Assembly (NCBI RefSeq): GCF_019880305.1
Contig: NZ_CP082301.1
Coordinates: 6,572,001 to 6,636,000, forward strand
DNA: 64,000 nt
DNA from: Streptomyces decoyicus
Lineage (GTDB): Bacteria; Actinomycetota; Actinomycetes; Streptomycetales; Streptomycetaceae
Reading direction: 5' to 3'
In this document: one piece after another, positions 17,075-24,156 of the stretch
How the letters are laid out: the number at the start of each line of letters is the position of its first letter
How positions within the stretch are numbered: the first letter of the stretch is position 1
Notes under the pieces: model-generated
Database searches by the model: none
What the model saw: the letters and a program-made list of their open reading frames with translations, nothing else
What the model was told of the DNA's origin: nothing
Program-made: the position numbers and the translations under genes

Positions 17075-17259
17075 GACTCGCCTCCGTCGGGTGCGGCAGG
17101 GGTCTTGCCGGTCAGCCCCTGGGCCAGCAGGCCCAGGAACTTCAGCCGGAACGCCCGGCTGCAGGACCGGCATTCCCAGGCGCCATGGCCTTCCTCGGAA
17201 GGCTGTAGGTCCTCGTCCCCGCAGTACGGGCAGTAGAACGGCGCGGCACGTTCGCTCAC
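17071..17259 (-). CDS. Small zinc-ribbon protein in cys operon
   Basis: This 62-residue protein has two CxxC knuckles, YCPYCGDED and CRSCSRAF, 20 residues apart, followed by LKFLGLL. It would form a single zinc (or iron) ribbon. It is translationally coupled to cysH by a GTGA overlap and follows the sulfite reductase gene by 115 bases. I do not recognise a named function; position suggests a small metal-binding or electron-transfer accessory to sulfite/APS reduction. GTG start. Confidence 0.8.
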   Translation of the reverse strand: MSERAAPFYCPYCGDEDLQPSEEGHGAWECRSCSRAFRLKFLGLLAQGLTGKTPAAPDGGES

Positions 17260-17374
17260 GGCGTCCCCCGCTCAGCCTCGGCGCGCTCGGATGCGCCGGC
17301 TTCCCTCGTCACTGCTCGTTCCTTCGTCACTGCGCGGCTCCTCAGGCCGGCCGGCGCCGCGCGCCGAGGCTCGC

Positions 17375-19072
17375 TCACTTCAGCGCACCCTCTTCCGCAC
17401 GGGCCGCCCACTGGGCGAACCGCTCGTCGTCCGTGCGCTGCGACTCGAAGTTGCGCAGCACCCGCTCGACGTAGTCGGGGAGTTCGTCGGCGGTGACCTT
17501 CAGGCCGCGGACCTTGCGGCCGAAGCCGGCCTCCAGGCCCAGCGCGCCGCCCAGGTGCACCTGGTAGCCCTCGACCTGGTTGCCGTCGTCGTCCAGGACC
17601 AGCTGGCCCTTGAGGCCGATGTCCGCGACCTGGATGCGGGCGCAGGCGTTCGGGCAGCCGTTGAGGTTGATGGTGACCGGCTCCTGGAAGTCCGGCATCC
17701 GGCGCTCCAGCTCGTCGATGAGCGAGGCACCCCGGCCCTTGGTCTCGACGATGGCGAGCTTGCAGAACTCGATACCGGTGCAGGCCATCGTGCCGCGCCG
17801 GAACGGCGAGGGGTTGACCTGGAAGTCCAGCGCCTCCAGCCCGGCGACGAGCGAGTCGACCTGGTCCTGCGTCACATCGAGGATGATCATCTTCTGCTCG
17901 ACGGTGGTGCGCAGCCGGTCGGAGCCGTGGTCGGCGGCCAGTTCGGCGATCTTGGTGAGGGTGGTGCCGTCGACCCGGCCGACGCGCGGGGCGAAGCCGA
18001 CGTAGAAGCGGCCGTCCTGCTGCTGGTGCACACCGATGTGGTCGCGCCACTTGGAGACCGGCTCCTCGGGCGCGGGGCCGTCGGCCAGCTTGCGCTGGAG
18101 GTACTCGTCCTCCAGCACCTGGCGGAACTTCTCCGGGCCCCAGTCGGCCATCAGGAACTTCAGCCGGGCGCGGGTGCGCAGCCGGCGGTAGCCGTAGTCG
18201 CGGAAGATGCCGACGACACCGGCCCAGACGTCCGCGACCTCGTCCAGCGGCACCCAGGTGCCCAGGCGCTGGGCGAGCTTGGGGTTGGTGGACAGGCCGC
18301 CGCCGACCCAGAGGTCGAAGCCGGGGCCGTGCTCGGGGTGGACGACGCCGACGAAGGCCACATCGTTGATCTCGTGGACCACGTCCTGGACGGGGGAGCC
18401 GGAGATCGCGGTCTTGAACTTGCGCGGCAGGTTGGAGAATTCCTTGCTGCCGATGTAGCGGTCGTGGATCTCGTCGACGGCGGGGGTGCCGTCCACGATC
18501 TCGTCCGCCGCGATGCCGGCCACCGGGGAGCCGATGATCACGCGCGGGCAGTCACCGCAGGCCTCGGTCGTGGAGAGCCCGACGGCCTCCAGCTTCTCCC
18601 AGATGGCGGGGACGTCCTCGATGCGGATCCAGTGCAGCTGGATGTTCTGCCGGTCGGTGATGTCCGCGGTGCCGCGGGCGTACTGCTCCGAGACCTCGCC
18701 GATCGCACGCAGCTGGGCCACGGACAGCCGCCCGCCGTCGACGCGGACCCGCAGCATGAAGTACTTGTCGTCCAGCTCCTCCGGCTCCAGGATCGCGGTC
18801 TTGCCACCGTCGATGCCGGGCTTGCGCTGGGTGTACAGGCCCCACCAACGCATCCGCCCGCGCAGGTCGTTGGGGTCGATGGAGTCGAAACCGGCCTTGG
18901 AGTAGATCGTCTCAATGCGTGTCCGCACATTGAGACCGTCGTCGTCCTTCTTGAACTGCTCGTTGCCGTTGAGCGGTGTGTGGTGGCCAACGGCCCACTG
19001 GCCCTCGCCGCGGTGGCGTCCGGCCTTGCGGCGGGTCGTGGCAGCTGCGGGGAGTTCGGAGGAGGCGGCCAT
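17375..19072 (-). CDS. sir: Ferredoxin-dependent sulfite reductase
   Basis: The 565-residue siroheme/[4Fe-4S] enzyme reduces sulfite to sulfide with six electrons. Two nitrite/sulfite reductase half-domains are visible. The cluster- and siroheme-binding cysteines are in MACTGIEFCKLA and NGCPNACAR near residues 440-490. The Tyr of GLYTQRKPG and the Cys of CGDCPRVIIG correspond to the Tyr-Cys pair near the active site of actinobacterial SirA/NirA, which favours sulfite over nitrite as substrate. The ATG is preceded by GAAGGACG. First gene of the cys unit; the 390-base gap upstream should hold the main promoter. Confidence 0.94.
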   Translation of the reverse strand: MAASSELPAAATTRRKAGRHRGEGQWAVGHHTPLNGNEQFKKDDDGLNVRTRIETIYSKAGFDSIDPNDLRGRMRWWGLYTQRKPGIDGGKTAILEPEELDDKYFMLRVRVDGGRLSVAQLRAIGEVSEQYARGTADITDRQNIQLHWIRIEDVPAIWEKLEAVGLSTTEACGDCPRVIIGSPVAGIAADEIVDGTPAVDEIHDRYIGSKEFSNLPRKFKTAISGSPVQDVVHEINDVAFVGVVHPEHGPGFDLWVGGGLSTNPKLAQRLGTWVPLDEVADVWAGVVGIFRDYGYRRLRTRARLKFLMADWGPEKFRQVLEDEYLQRKLADGPAPEEPVSKWRDHIGVHQQQDGRFYVGFAPRVGRVDGTTLTKIAELAADHGSDRLRTTVEQKMIILDVTQDQVDSLVAGLEALDFQVNPSPFRRGTMACTGIEFCKLAIVETKGRGASLIDELERRMPDFQEPVTINLNGCPNACARIQVADIGLKGQLVLDDDGNQVEGYQVHLGGALGLEAGFGRKVRGLKVTADELPDYVERVLRNFESQRTDDERFAQWAARAEEGALK

Positions 19073-19462
19073 GGGTGTACGTCCTTCTGGGCGGGCTCAA
19101 AAAAAGCGGACGGGGCGCTGGACACCCGCGGTGACCTGCGCAGACATACCGAAAGGCGGCGCGTGGCACACGCGTCGGCAAGGTCTGCGGATCGAGGGGG
19201 TCAGCGCGTCCGCAACGGTGGGGACGGCGTGAGGTTCGGTGGTGCTGGGTGCTGCCCGGGGCCGAAGGCCCCTGGGGAATACAGCCTCAGCCCGCCCGAC
19301 AAATGGCGCTGGACATGCGGCCGAGGTCGACGTGCCGCCGACTCACCAAGGCAATTCCAGCTCGAGACATGACGGAAGCGTGTCACGCCGCTCTCCGGCC
19401 AGTCCACCGTTATCCAGAGTTTGGACACCTCTGTCCCGCATCGCGAGACGGTGTGGTGGCGG
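19073..19462. other. Probable promoter/leader region of the sulfur unit
   Basis: The gap between sir and the GNAT gene, both on the minus strand, is 390 bases long. Near sir, on the minus strand, a run of seven T (bases 19099-19105 as A on +) directly follows a GC-rich arm, and a 16-codon frame ends in that run. This could be part of an attenuator, but no clear complementary stem is visible. I see no riboswitch consensus and no second gene. Confidence 0.4.
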
Positions 19463-20062
19463 TCACTCTCCGGCGGGCGTGACGGCGGTGGTGGGCCCCG
19501 CGCCGGGCCAGGGTCCGGGAGCCGGTACGTCGGGCTCCTCGGTCACCGTGGTGTCGTACAGCCGGAAGCCGCGCCGCTGGTAGTTGGCCATCGCATACGG
19601 GCCGTCCTTGCTGCACGTGTGCACCCACACCCGCGCGGTCCGTGCCAGTCCCGGCCACCGCTCGGCCAGGTCCCAGGCCCGCTCGATCCCGTACGCGAGC
19701 AGATGCCCGCCGATCCGGCGCCCCCGGAAGTCCGGGATGAGCCCGAAGTAGGTGATCTCCACCGAGCCGTCCGCGTCCGCCGCCAGCTCGATGAACCCGG
19801 CGGGGGTGCCGCGCTCGTACGCCACCCAGGTCTCCACGCCGGGGCGCCCGAGGTGTGCCACCCACTGGGCGTACGACCACGTCAGCCGGTCGGTCCAGGT
19901 GACATCCCCGCCGACCGCCGTGTAGAGGAAGCGGCTGAATTCGGGCGACGGCACCTCGGACCGGATGATACGGACGTCCTGCTCGGCCGCCGGTCCCGCG
20001 GCGGGGGACAGATCGGTGCGCGAGGTCTGTTCGAGGTACCACGTGGTGACCGAGAGGCTCAT
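19463..20062 (-). CDS. GNAT-family N-acetyltransferase
   Basis: The 199-residue protein has a GNAT core: WVAYERGTPAGFIELA (beta strands), ITYFGLIPDFRGRRIGGHLL (acetyl-CoA pyrophosphate loop, motif A with R/GRRIGG) and a C-terminal YQRRGFRLYDTTV strand. It would transfer an acetyl group from acetyl-CoA to a small-molecule or peptide amine; the acceptor is unknown. No ribosome binding site precedes ATG 20062, so the mRNA may be leaderless. It stands alone between the cys unit and the sortase. Confidence 0.85.
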   Translation of the reverse strand: MSLSVTTWYLEQTSRTDLSPAAGPAAEQDVRIIRSEVPSPEFSRFLYTAVGGDVTWTDRLTWSYAQWVAHLGRPGVETWVAYERGTPAGFIELAADADGSVEITYFGLIPDFRGRRIGGHLLAYGIERAWDLAERWPGLARTARVWVHTCSKDGPYAMANYQRRGFRLYDTTVTEEPDVPAPGPWPGAGPTTAVTPAGE

Positions 20063-20188
20063 GGGGCCAGCACATCACACCGGGATCCGGGGCCCGGGCC
20101 CGGCCCTGGGGGCGGGGGAGCGGGCGGTGCGGCGGACCGTCGTCCCGAATCGTGAGACGCCGGCCCACAGTGTGCGGTGGGGACCGCC

Positions 20189-20857
20189 CTAGCCGATGCC
20201 CGTCATCCGGGCGAAGACCACCACGTTGCCCGCGTAGCCGGAGTCCGCCGAGTAGTCGCCGCCGCAGGTCAGGACGCGCAGCTCGGGGCGTCCGGTGGTG
20301 CCGTAGACCTTCCGGGCGGGGAACTTCCGCTTGTCGAAGACCTGGGTGCCGTAGACCTCGAAGACCGCGGTCCGCCCGTCCTCGCGGGTCACCCGGATCG
20401 TCCTGCCCTTCTCCAGGGCGCCCAGCCCGTAGAAGACAGCGGGCCCGCTGCGGCTGTCGACGTGGCCGACGATGACGGCGGTGCCGTTCTCGCCCGGGGT
20501 CGGCGCGTCCTCGTACCAGCCCGCCAGCCGGGGGGCGCCGGCCGGCGGGGCCTTGATCAGACCGTCCTTGTCCAGGCCCAGCGGCATCAGCGGGGCCGAT
20601 ACCGCGATCGACGGAATCGCCACCCGGGAGGGGGCGGAACGGGGCAGCGGCGGCGGCGCGGGGCCGTCGGGCGGGAGGTCGCCGGGGAAGAGCGCGGTGT
20701 CCGCCCCCGGCTGCGGCGGTCCGTCCGCCTCACCGGACAGTCCCTGGCGCACCATGCCGATCCCGATGAGGCCGGCCAGCGCCAGCACGCCCCACCTGGG
20801 CCGGCGCACGGCCGCGGGCTCCCCGGGCGTCGCTTCCGGCGGGCCTGTCGGGCTCAT
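20189..20857 (-). CDS. Class F sortase
   Basis: The 222-residue membrane-anchored transpeptidase has an N-terminal TM (WGVLALAGLIGIGMV, about residues 22-36), a proline-rich linker, then a sortase domain with the catalytic His in VIVGHVDSRSGPAVFYGL and the Cys in LRVLTCGGDY. The usual downstream Arg cannot be placed with confidence (SGYAGNVVVFARM). Class F sortases of high-GC Gram-positives have few known substrates, and no LPXTG-like protein is encoded nearby. GGAGGTGA precedes ATG. Upstream on the minus strand a TAGCGT box at 20932-20937 could be its -10. Confidence 0.88.
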   Translation of the reverse strand: MSPTGPPEATPGEPAAVRRPRWGVLALAGLIGIGMVRQGLSGEADGPPQPGADTALFPGDLPPDGPAPPPLPRSAPSRVAIPSIAVSAPLMPLGLDKDGLIKAPPAGAPRLAGWYEDAPTPGENGTAVIVGHVDSRSGPAVFYGLGALEKGRTIRVTREDGRTAVFEVYGTQVFDKRKFPARKVYGTTGRPELRVLTCGGDYSADSGYAGNVVVFARMTGIG

Positions 20858-20931
20858 CGCTCACCTCCCGTGGCCGCGCGCCCCGGGTGCCCGTCCCCGG
20901 GGTGCACGGTCCGCTGTCGGCACGCTAGGCG

Positions 20932-20937
20932 CGCCCC
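20932..20937 (-). promoter_or_regulatory. Possible -10 box TAGCGT for sortase gene
   Basis: TAGCGT on the minus strand lies about 75 bases before the sortase ATG. It is identical to the -10 boxes proposed at 4530, 42086 and 45917. No clear -35 element is seen, so the assignment is tentative. Confidence 0.3.
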
Positions 20938-21020
20938 GGGACGGGGGCGACAGCAGGCGGCCGAACGGGTGGCGGGCGCCGCAGCGCTGCGTCACCCGCC
21001 ACGGGGGCGCGCCCTGCTCG

Positions 21021-21074
21021 CCCCGCCCGACGCACGGGCGGGGTGCCCCGAGGACGTCGCCGTGCCGGCACGGC
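21021..21074 (-). terminator. Two adjacent GC hairpins after LLM oxidoreductase gene
   Basis: A perfect 16-bp palindrome GCCGTGCCGGCACGGC (21059-21074) and a nine-pair hairpin CCCCGCCCG-acgca-CGGGCGGGG (21021-21043) follow the stop of the minus-strand oxidoreductase by about 39 and 70 bases. They are a likely tandem terminator without U-tract. Confidence 0.55.
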
Positions 21075-21112
21075 GCCGTGCCGGTCCCCTGCCGGTCCCT
21101 TCGCCGTGCCGG

Positions 21113-21973
21113 CTACGGCGCCGGGAACACCACATCGGCCAGCCGCTCGACCTGGTCCGGGTCCGGGGACCAGCAGTAGAGCATCACCTCGTCCGCGCCG
21201 ATCGCCCGGAACGCGGCCACCGCCTCGCGGATCTGCGCCCCGGTGGTGAGCAGCCCCTTCACGACGTGGTCGGTGTAGCTGCTCGGCTGGTAGTACGCGT
21301 GCAGTTCCTGGCGGGCACGGTCGAGGGTCGGCTCCGGGCCGAGCGCGACATTGACCTGGGCCAGCAGCCGCGGCCGGCCCGTACGGCCGGCCCGCGACCA
21401 GGCCGCCTCCACCTCACGGAAGAGGCCGTCCATGGCGGGGGCCGGGAGGGCGGCGCCGAGAAAGCCGTCTCCCCAGCGGGCCACGCGCTCCATCACGGCG
21501 GGCACGAACCCGCCGAACAGCACCTCGGGCCCACCGGGCCGCGCGGGGGCGGGGCCGATCGGTCCGATGTCTTCGGAGAACGGCTCCCCGGACCAGATGC
21601 GCCGCATGGCCGCCAGCTGCCGGTCGAGCCGCCGGCCGCGGGTGCGCAGGTCGACACCGGCGGCCAGATAGTCGTCGTCGCGTCCGCCGATGCCGATGCC
21701 GAGGGTGAAGCGCGAGCCGGACAGCAGATCGAGCGTGGCGGCCTGCTTGGCGAGCAGCGTCGTACGGTGCAGCGGGGCGAGCAGCACCTCGGTCTGCAAC
21801 CGGATCCGGGAGGTGGCGCCGGCCAGGGTGGCCAGCGTGATCAGCGGTTCGGGGTTGCCGAACACCAGACGGTCGAGCAGGGCGACGGTGGTGAAGGGGG
21901 TGGCTTCGGCGCGCCGGGCCCAGCTCAGCAGCTGGGCGGGATCGCCGATGGGAAGGCCGAGGCCTACGGACAT
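21113..21973 (-). CDS. LLM-class F420-dependent oxidoreductase
   Basis: The 286-residue luciferase-like monooxygenase-fold protein has VGLGLPIG at the N-terminus, VALLDRLVFGNPEPL, the LSGSRFTLGIGIGGRDDDY segment binding the F420 phosphate, and a C-terminal IGADEVMLYCWSPD. This group in actinobacteria mostly uses coenzyme F420 for hydride transfer to unknown substrates. Start ATG 21973 follows GGAGGACCCTCC; the frame continues ten codons further without another good site. It is not linked by context to a pathway. Confidence 0.85.
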   Translation of the reverse strand: MSVGLGLPIGDPAQLLSWARRAEATPFTTVALLDRLVFGNPEPLITLATLAGATSRIRLQTEVLLAPLHRTTLLAKQAATLDLLSGSRFTLGIGIGGRDDDYLAAGVDLRTRGRRLDRQLAAMRRIWSGEPFSEDIGPIGPAPARPGGPEVLFGGFVPAVMERVARWGDGFLGAALPAPAMDGLFREVEAAWSRAGRTGRPRLLAQVNVALGPEPTLDRARQELHAYYQPSSYTDHVVKGLLTTGAQIREAVAAFRAIGADEVMLYCWSPDPDQVERLADVVFPAP

Positions 21974-22136
21974 GGAGGGTCCTCCAGAAGGACGAGCAGG
22001 CATGGGTGATCGCGGATTGTCGTGTCGCCCACTCGTTCGGCACCGCGCGTTCGCTGCGCGCGGGCTGCTCCCGTTCTGCGACGTCCTTCTGGAGAGCTGA
22101 TGTCAGAGTGCGGTCACCCTACGAGGGGGGTACGCG

Positions 22137-22260
22137 CGTCCGCATCCGATTTTCGGACCGCCGGACCGCCGGGCCGCCGGTCCGCCGGACCGCCGGACCC
22201 CGGACCGGACCGCCGGGCCCCCGGACTTCCGGACCTCCGGTCCCCCGGACCCTGCATCCC
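22137..22260. repeat. Degenerate CCGGACCG-type repeat tract
   Basis: About 120 bases are made of loosely repeated CCGGACCGCCGG-like units (variants with GGGCCGCC, GGTCCGCC and GGACTTCC). The tract lies in the non-coding gap after the 3' end of the GAF regulator gene. The repeats are imperfect and partly self-complementary, so they may also act as a termination region. Confidence 0.7.
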
Positions 22261-22278
22261 TCGCCCCTCCCGGAACCG

Positions 22279-23568
22279 TCACCCCCGCCGCGCCGCCCCC
22301 ACCGCGGGGGCCGACGACTGCGGCAGCAGCTGTGCCGGCCGCGGCGGCAGCCGGAGCTCCACCTCCACCCCGTCCGCGAAGCGGTACGGCCGGTGCGCCA
22401 GGACACTCGCGAGATGGCGGCGCAGCCGGGACAGTTCGGCCCGCACCGTGACCGTACGGCTCTCGTCGCCGAAGAGGTCCCGGGCGAGTTCGGCGGCGCT
22501 GCGCCCCTGCGGATGCGCGGCGAGGACGAACAGCAGCTCGGCATGGCGCGGGGTCAGCTCGTGCGACCAGCTGCCGGCCGGCCCGCTGACGGTGACCGTC
22601 GAGCCGTCCCGGCCGCTGACGTCCAGCACCACCCGGCTCGGCCCGGCGCCCTGCTCCTGCCGCCCGACCCGGACCAGCCAGCCGCCGGGCAGCGGCTCCA
22701 GGGTGCACATGCCGTACCGCGGCAGCCACAGCGGCCCGGCCTCGGGCGACTTGGGCAGCGCCACCCGGTCCTGCGGCGTCAGGCCGGTCACCCCCGCGAC
22801 CCAGCCGCTCGGGTCCACGGCCAGTGCCTGCCCGCCGATCCGCGCCAGCACCGGCGCCGCGCTCGACCGCAGCTGTTCCAGGGACAGGTGATGGCGGCTG
22901 CGCAGCTCACCCTCGGCGAGCCGGGCGACCGCGGACACCAGCGAGAGCGTCGTGGGGTGGAAGGAGGGCGCCGGACCACTGATGTCCACCGTGCCCAACA
23001 GGCGCCCGTCGCGCGGGTCGTGGAGCGGCGCCGCGGCGCACGTCCACTGCTGGTGGCTGCGGACGAAATGCTCCGCGGAGTGCACCAGCACCGGCCGGCG
23101 GGCCACCAGCGCGGTGCCGATGGCGTTGGTGCCGACGACGTCCTCCGTCCAGTCGGCCCCCTTGTCGAAGCCGAGCCGGTCGGCCATCCGCCGCACCGGC
23201 GCGCTGCCCTCCCGCCACAGCACCCGGCCCTCGGCGTCGGTGACGACCATGATCTGCTGCGCGGCGTCGGCGGAGGGCAGCAGCCCCTCGTTGAGCACCG
23301 GCAGCACCGCCGCCAGCTGCGACATCTGCCGACGGCGTTCCAACTCCGCCACGGGCAACAGGATTTGGGGCCGGTCCCGGTCCGGGTCGACGCCCGATAC
23401 CAGCACCCGGCGCCAGGATTCACCGATCACCGCGCGGGGCGCGCCGGAGGAATCGCCGGGCGGGGCCTCGCCCGCGAGCACCGCCTCGTGGACCGTGGCG
23501 AGGCGGCGTGCGGTGGCGCGGTTGTCCTGGGCCGACCAGATGGCACTGTCGATCGCTCTGTCGCTCAC
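22279..23568 (-). CDS. GAF-domain transcriptional regulator with C-terminal winged HTH
   Basis: The 429-residue protein has an N-terminal region with EAVLAGE..., SWRRVLVSGVDPD near residue 55, a GAF sensor domain (VVTDAEGRVLWREGS through HFVRSHQQWTCAAAPLHDP, about 105-210) and a C-terminal DNA-binding region (ELTPRHAELLFVLAAHPQGRSAAELARDLFG then RAELSRLRRHLASVL) that resembles a winged helix. This is the layout of AcoR-like GAF regulators that lack the sigma-54 AAA+ domain, common in streptomycetes and often tied to aldehyde or alcohol dehydrogenase genes. GTG start at 23568. Its target is not evident here. Confidence 0.85.
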   Translation of the reverse strand: MSDRAIDSAIWSAQDNRATARRLATVHEAVLAGEAPPGDSSGAPRAVIGESWRRVLVSGVDPDRDRPQILLPVAELERRRQMSQLAAVLPVLNEGLLPSADAAQQIMVVTDAEGRVLWREGSAPVRRMADRLGFDKGADWTEDVVGTNAIGTALVARRPVLVHSAEHFVRSHQQWTCAAAPLHDPRDGRLLGTVDISGPAPSFHPTTLSLVSAVARLAEGELRSRHHLSLEQLRSSAAPVLARIGGQALAVDPSGWVAGVTGLTPQDRVALPKSPEAGPLWLPRYGMCTLEPLPGGWLVRVGRQEQGAGPSRVVLDVSGRDGSTVTVSGPAGSWSHELTPRHAELLFVLAAHPQGRSAAELARDLFGDESRTVTVRAELSRLRRHLASVLAHRPYRFADGVEVELRLPPRPAQLLPQSSAPAVGAARRG

Positions 23569-23844
23569 GCTGCTCTCCGTAGTGCCCTGTTCCTCGGGTC
23601 GTGCCCTTCGTGCGCTCACCGGTCCATTCTCGAAGCGCCATTGTCCCGGTTGGTCTCCGGGCACTGCAACGCTCTGCAACCGTTGTCGCTCATGAGGCGT
23701 TCCCGGAAGGCTGGCCGGAGCGGCCGATGGCGTCTCGCCACCGGGGGTTCGCCGGTCACCCGTCGGGGAACCAACCACCGGTTGTCGCCGGGGATTCCAT
23801 CGGCCGCCAGGCGCGATGTCGGCACGGCCGGGAGGGGGCTCACC

Positions 23845-24021
23845 ATGGTGGCCGCTGCCCTGCGCGTCGTGGTGAACGCGGGGGACGAGAGGGTGCGACG
23901 CGTACCTGCCGTCCGTCCGGGCGTCCACCACGAGGCTTCCCGGCGGCCCGCGGCCGACGTCCTGATCGCATGTCAGCCGCTGCCGGCCGACGGCTGTGCG
24001 GCAGCGCCCGGGACGCCCTGA
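23845..24021 (+). CDS. Doubtful 58-residue hypothetical protein
   Basis: ATG is preceded by a strong purine run (GGGAGGGGG, seven bases away), and the stop codon lies three bases before a perfect 13-bp hairpin. The peptide (MVAAALRVVVNAGDERVRR..., ending AAAPGTP) shows no domain. The site and the terminator are the only support; codon bias is not decisive. Confidence 0.28.
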   Translation: MVAAALRVVVNAGDERVRRVPAVRPGVHHEASRRPAADVLIACQPLPADGCAAAPGTP

Positions 24022-24024
24022 ACC

Positions 24025-24058
24025 GGGAGCGGTGCCGTGTCGGCGCGGCACCGCTCCC
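24025..24058. terminator. Perfect 13-bp hairpin terminator
   Basis: GGGAGCGGTGCCG pairs perfectly with CGGCACCGCTCCC around an 8-base loop. It is about 100 bases beyond the stop of the minus-strand AidB-like gene and 3 bases beyond the stop of a doubtful + strand ORF, so it could end transcription from either side. Confidence 0.65.
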
Positions 24059-24156
24059 TGACCGACGCGGCGGCGGTGACCCCCTGTCCCCGTCGTCCTG
24101 CGAGGCGAGGGCCCGGAGGCGACGGGGAACCGCCGCCGCGTCGGGCCGTACCGCGC

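Larger units (their letters stand above)
23569..24156. other. 588-base gap; one doubtful small ORF and a terminator
   Basis: This gap lies between the starts of the GAF regulator (minus) and the end of the AidB-like gene (minus). Long open frames cross it, but their composition is Arg/Pro-rich shadow type. The supported content is a perfect hairpin at 24025-24058 and a 58-codon + strand ORF just before it, both listed separately. The section 23569-23840 should contain the GAF regulator's promoter; no element is obvious. Confidence 0.45.

Noticed and set aside
19097..19147. 16-codon frame (ending VQRPVRFF) before sir as a leader peptide
   Set aside because: No ribosome site, no cysteine codons and no visible attenuator stems; kept only as a remark on the upstream region.
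17291..19372. 693-codon + strand ORF opposite the sulfite reductase
   Set aside because: Antisense shadow; no family similarity and the minus-strand gene has all catalytic motifs.
20189..20857. Loss of the catalytic Arg in the class F sortase
   Set aside because: The Arg position varies in alignments of this class and I cannot place it without a structural alignment, so I do not claim inactivation.
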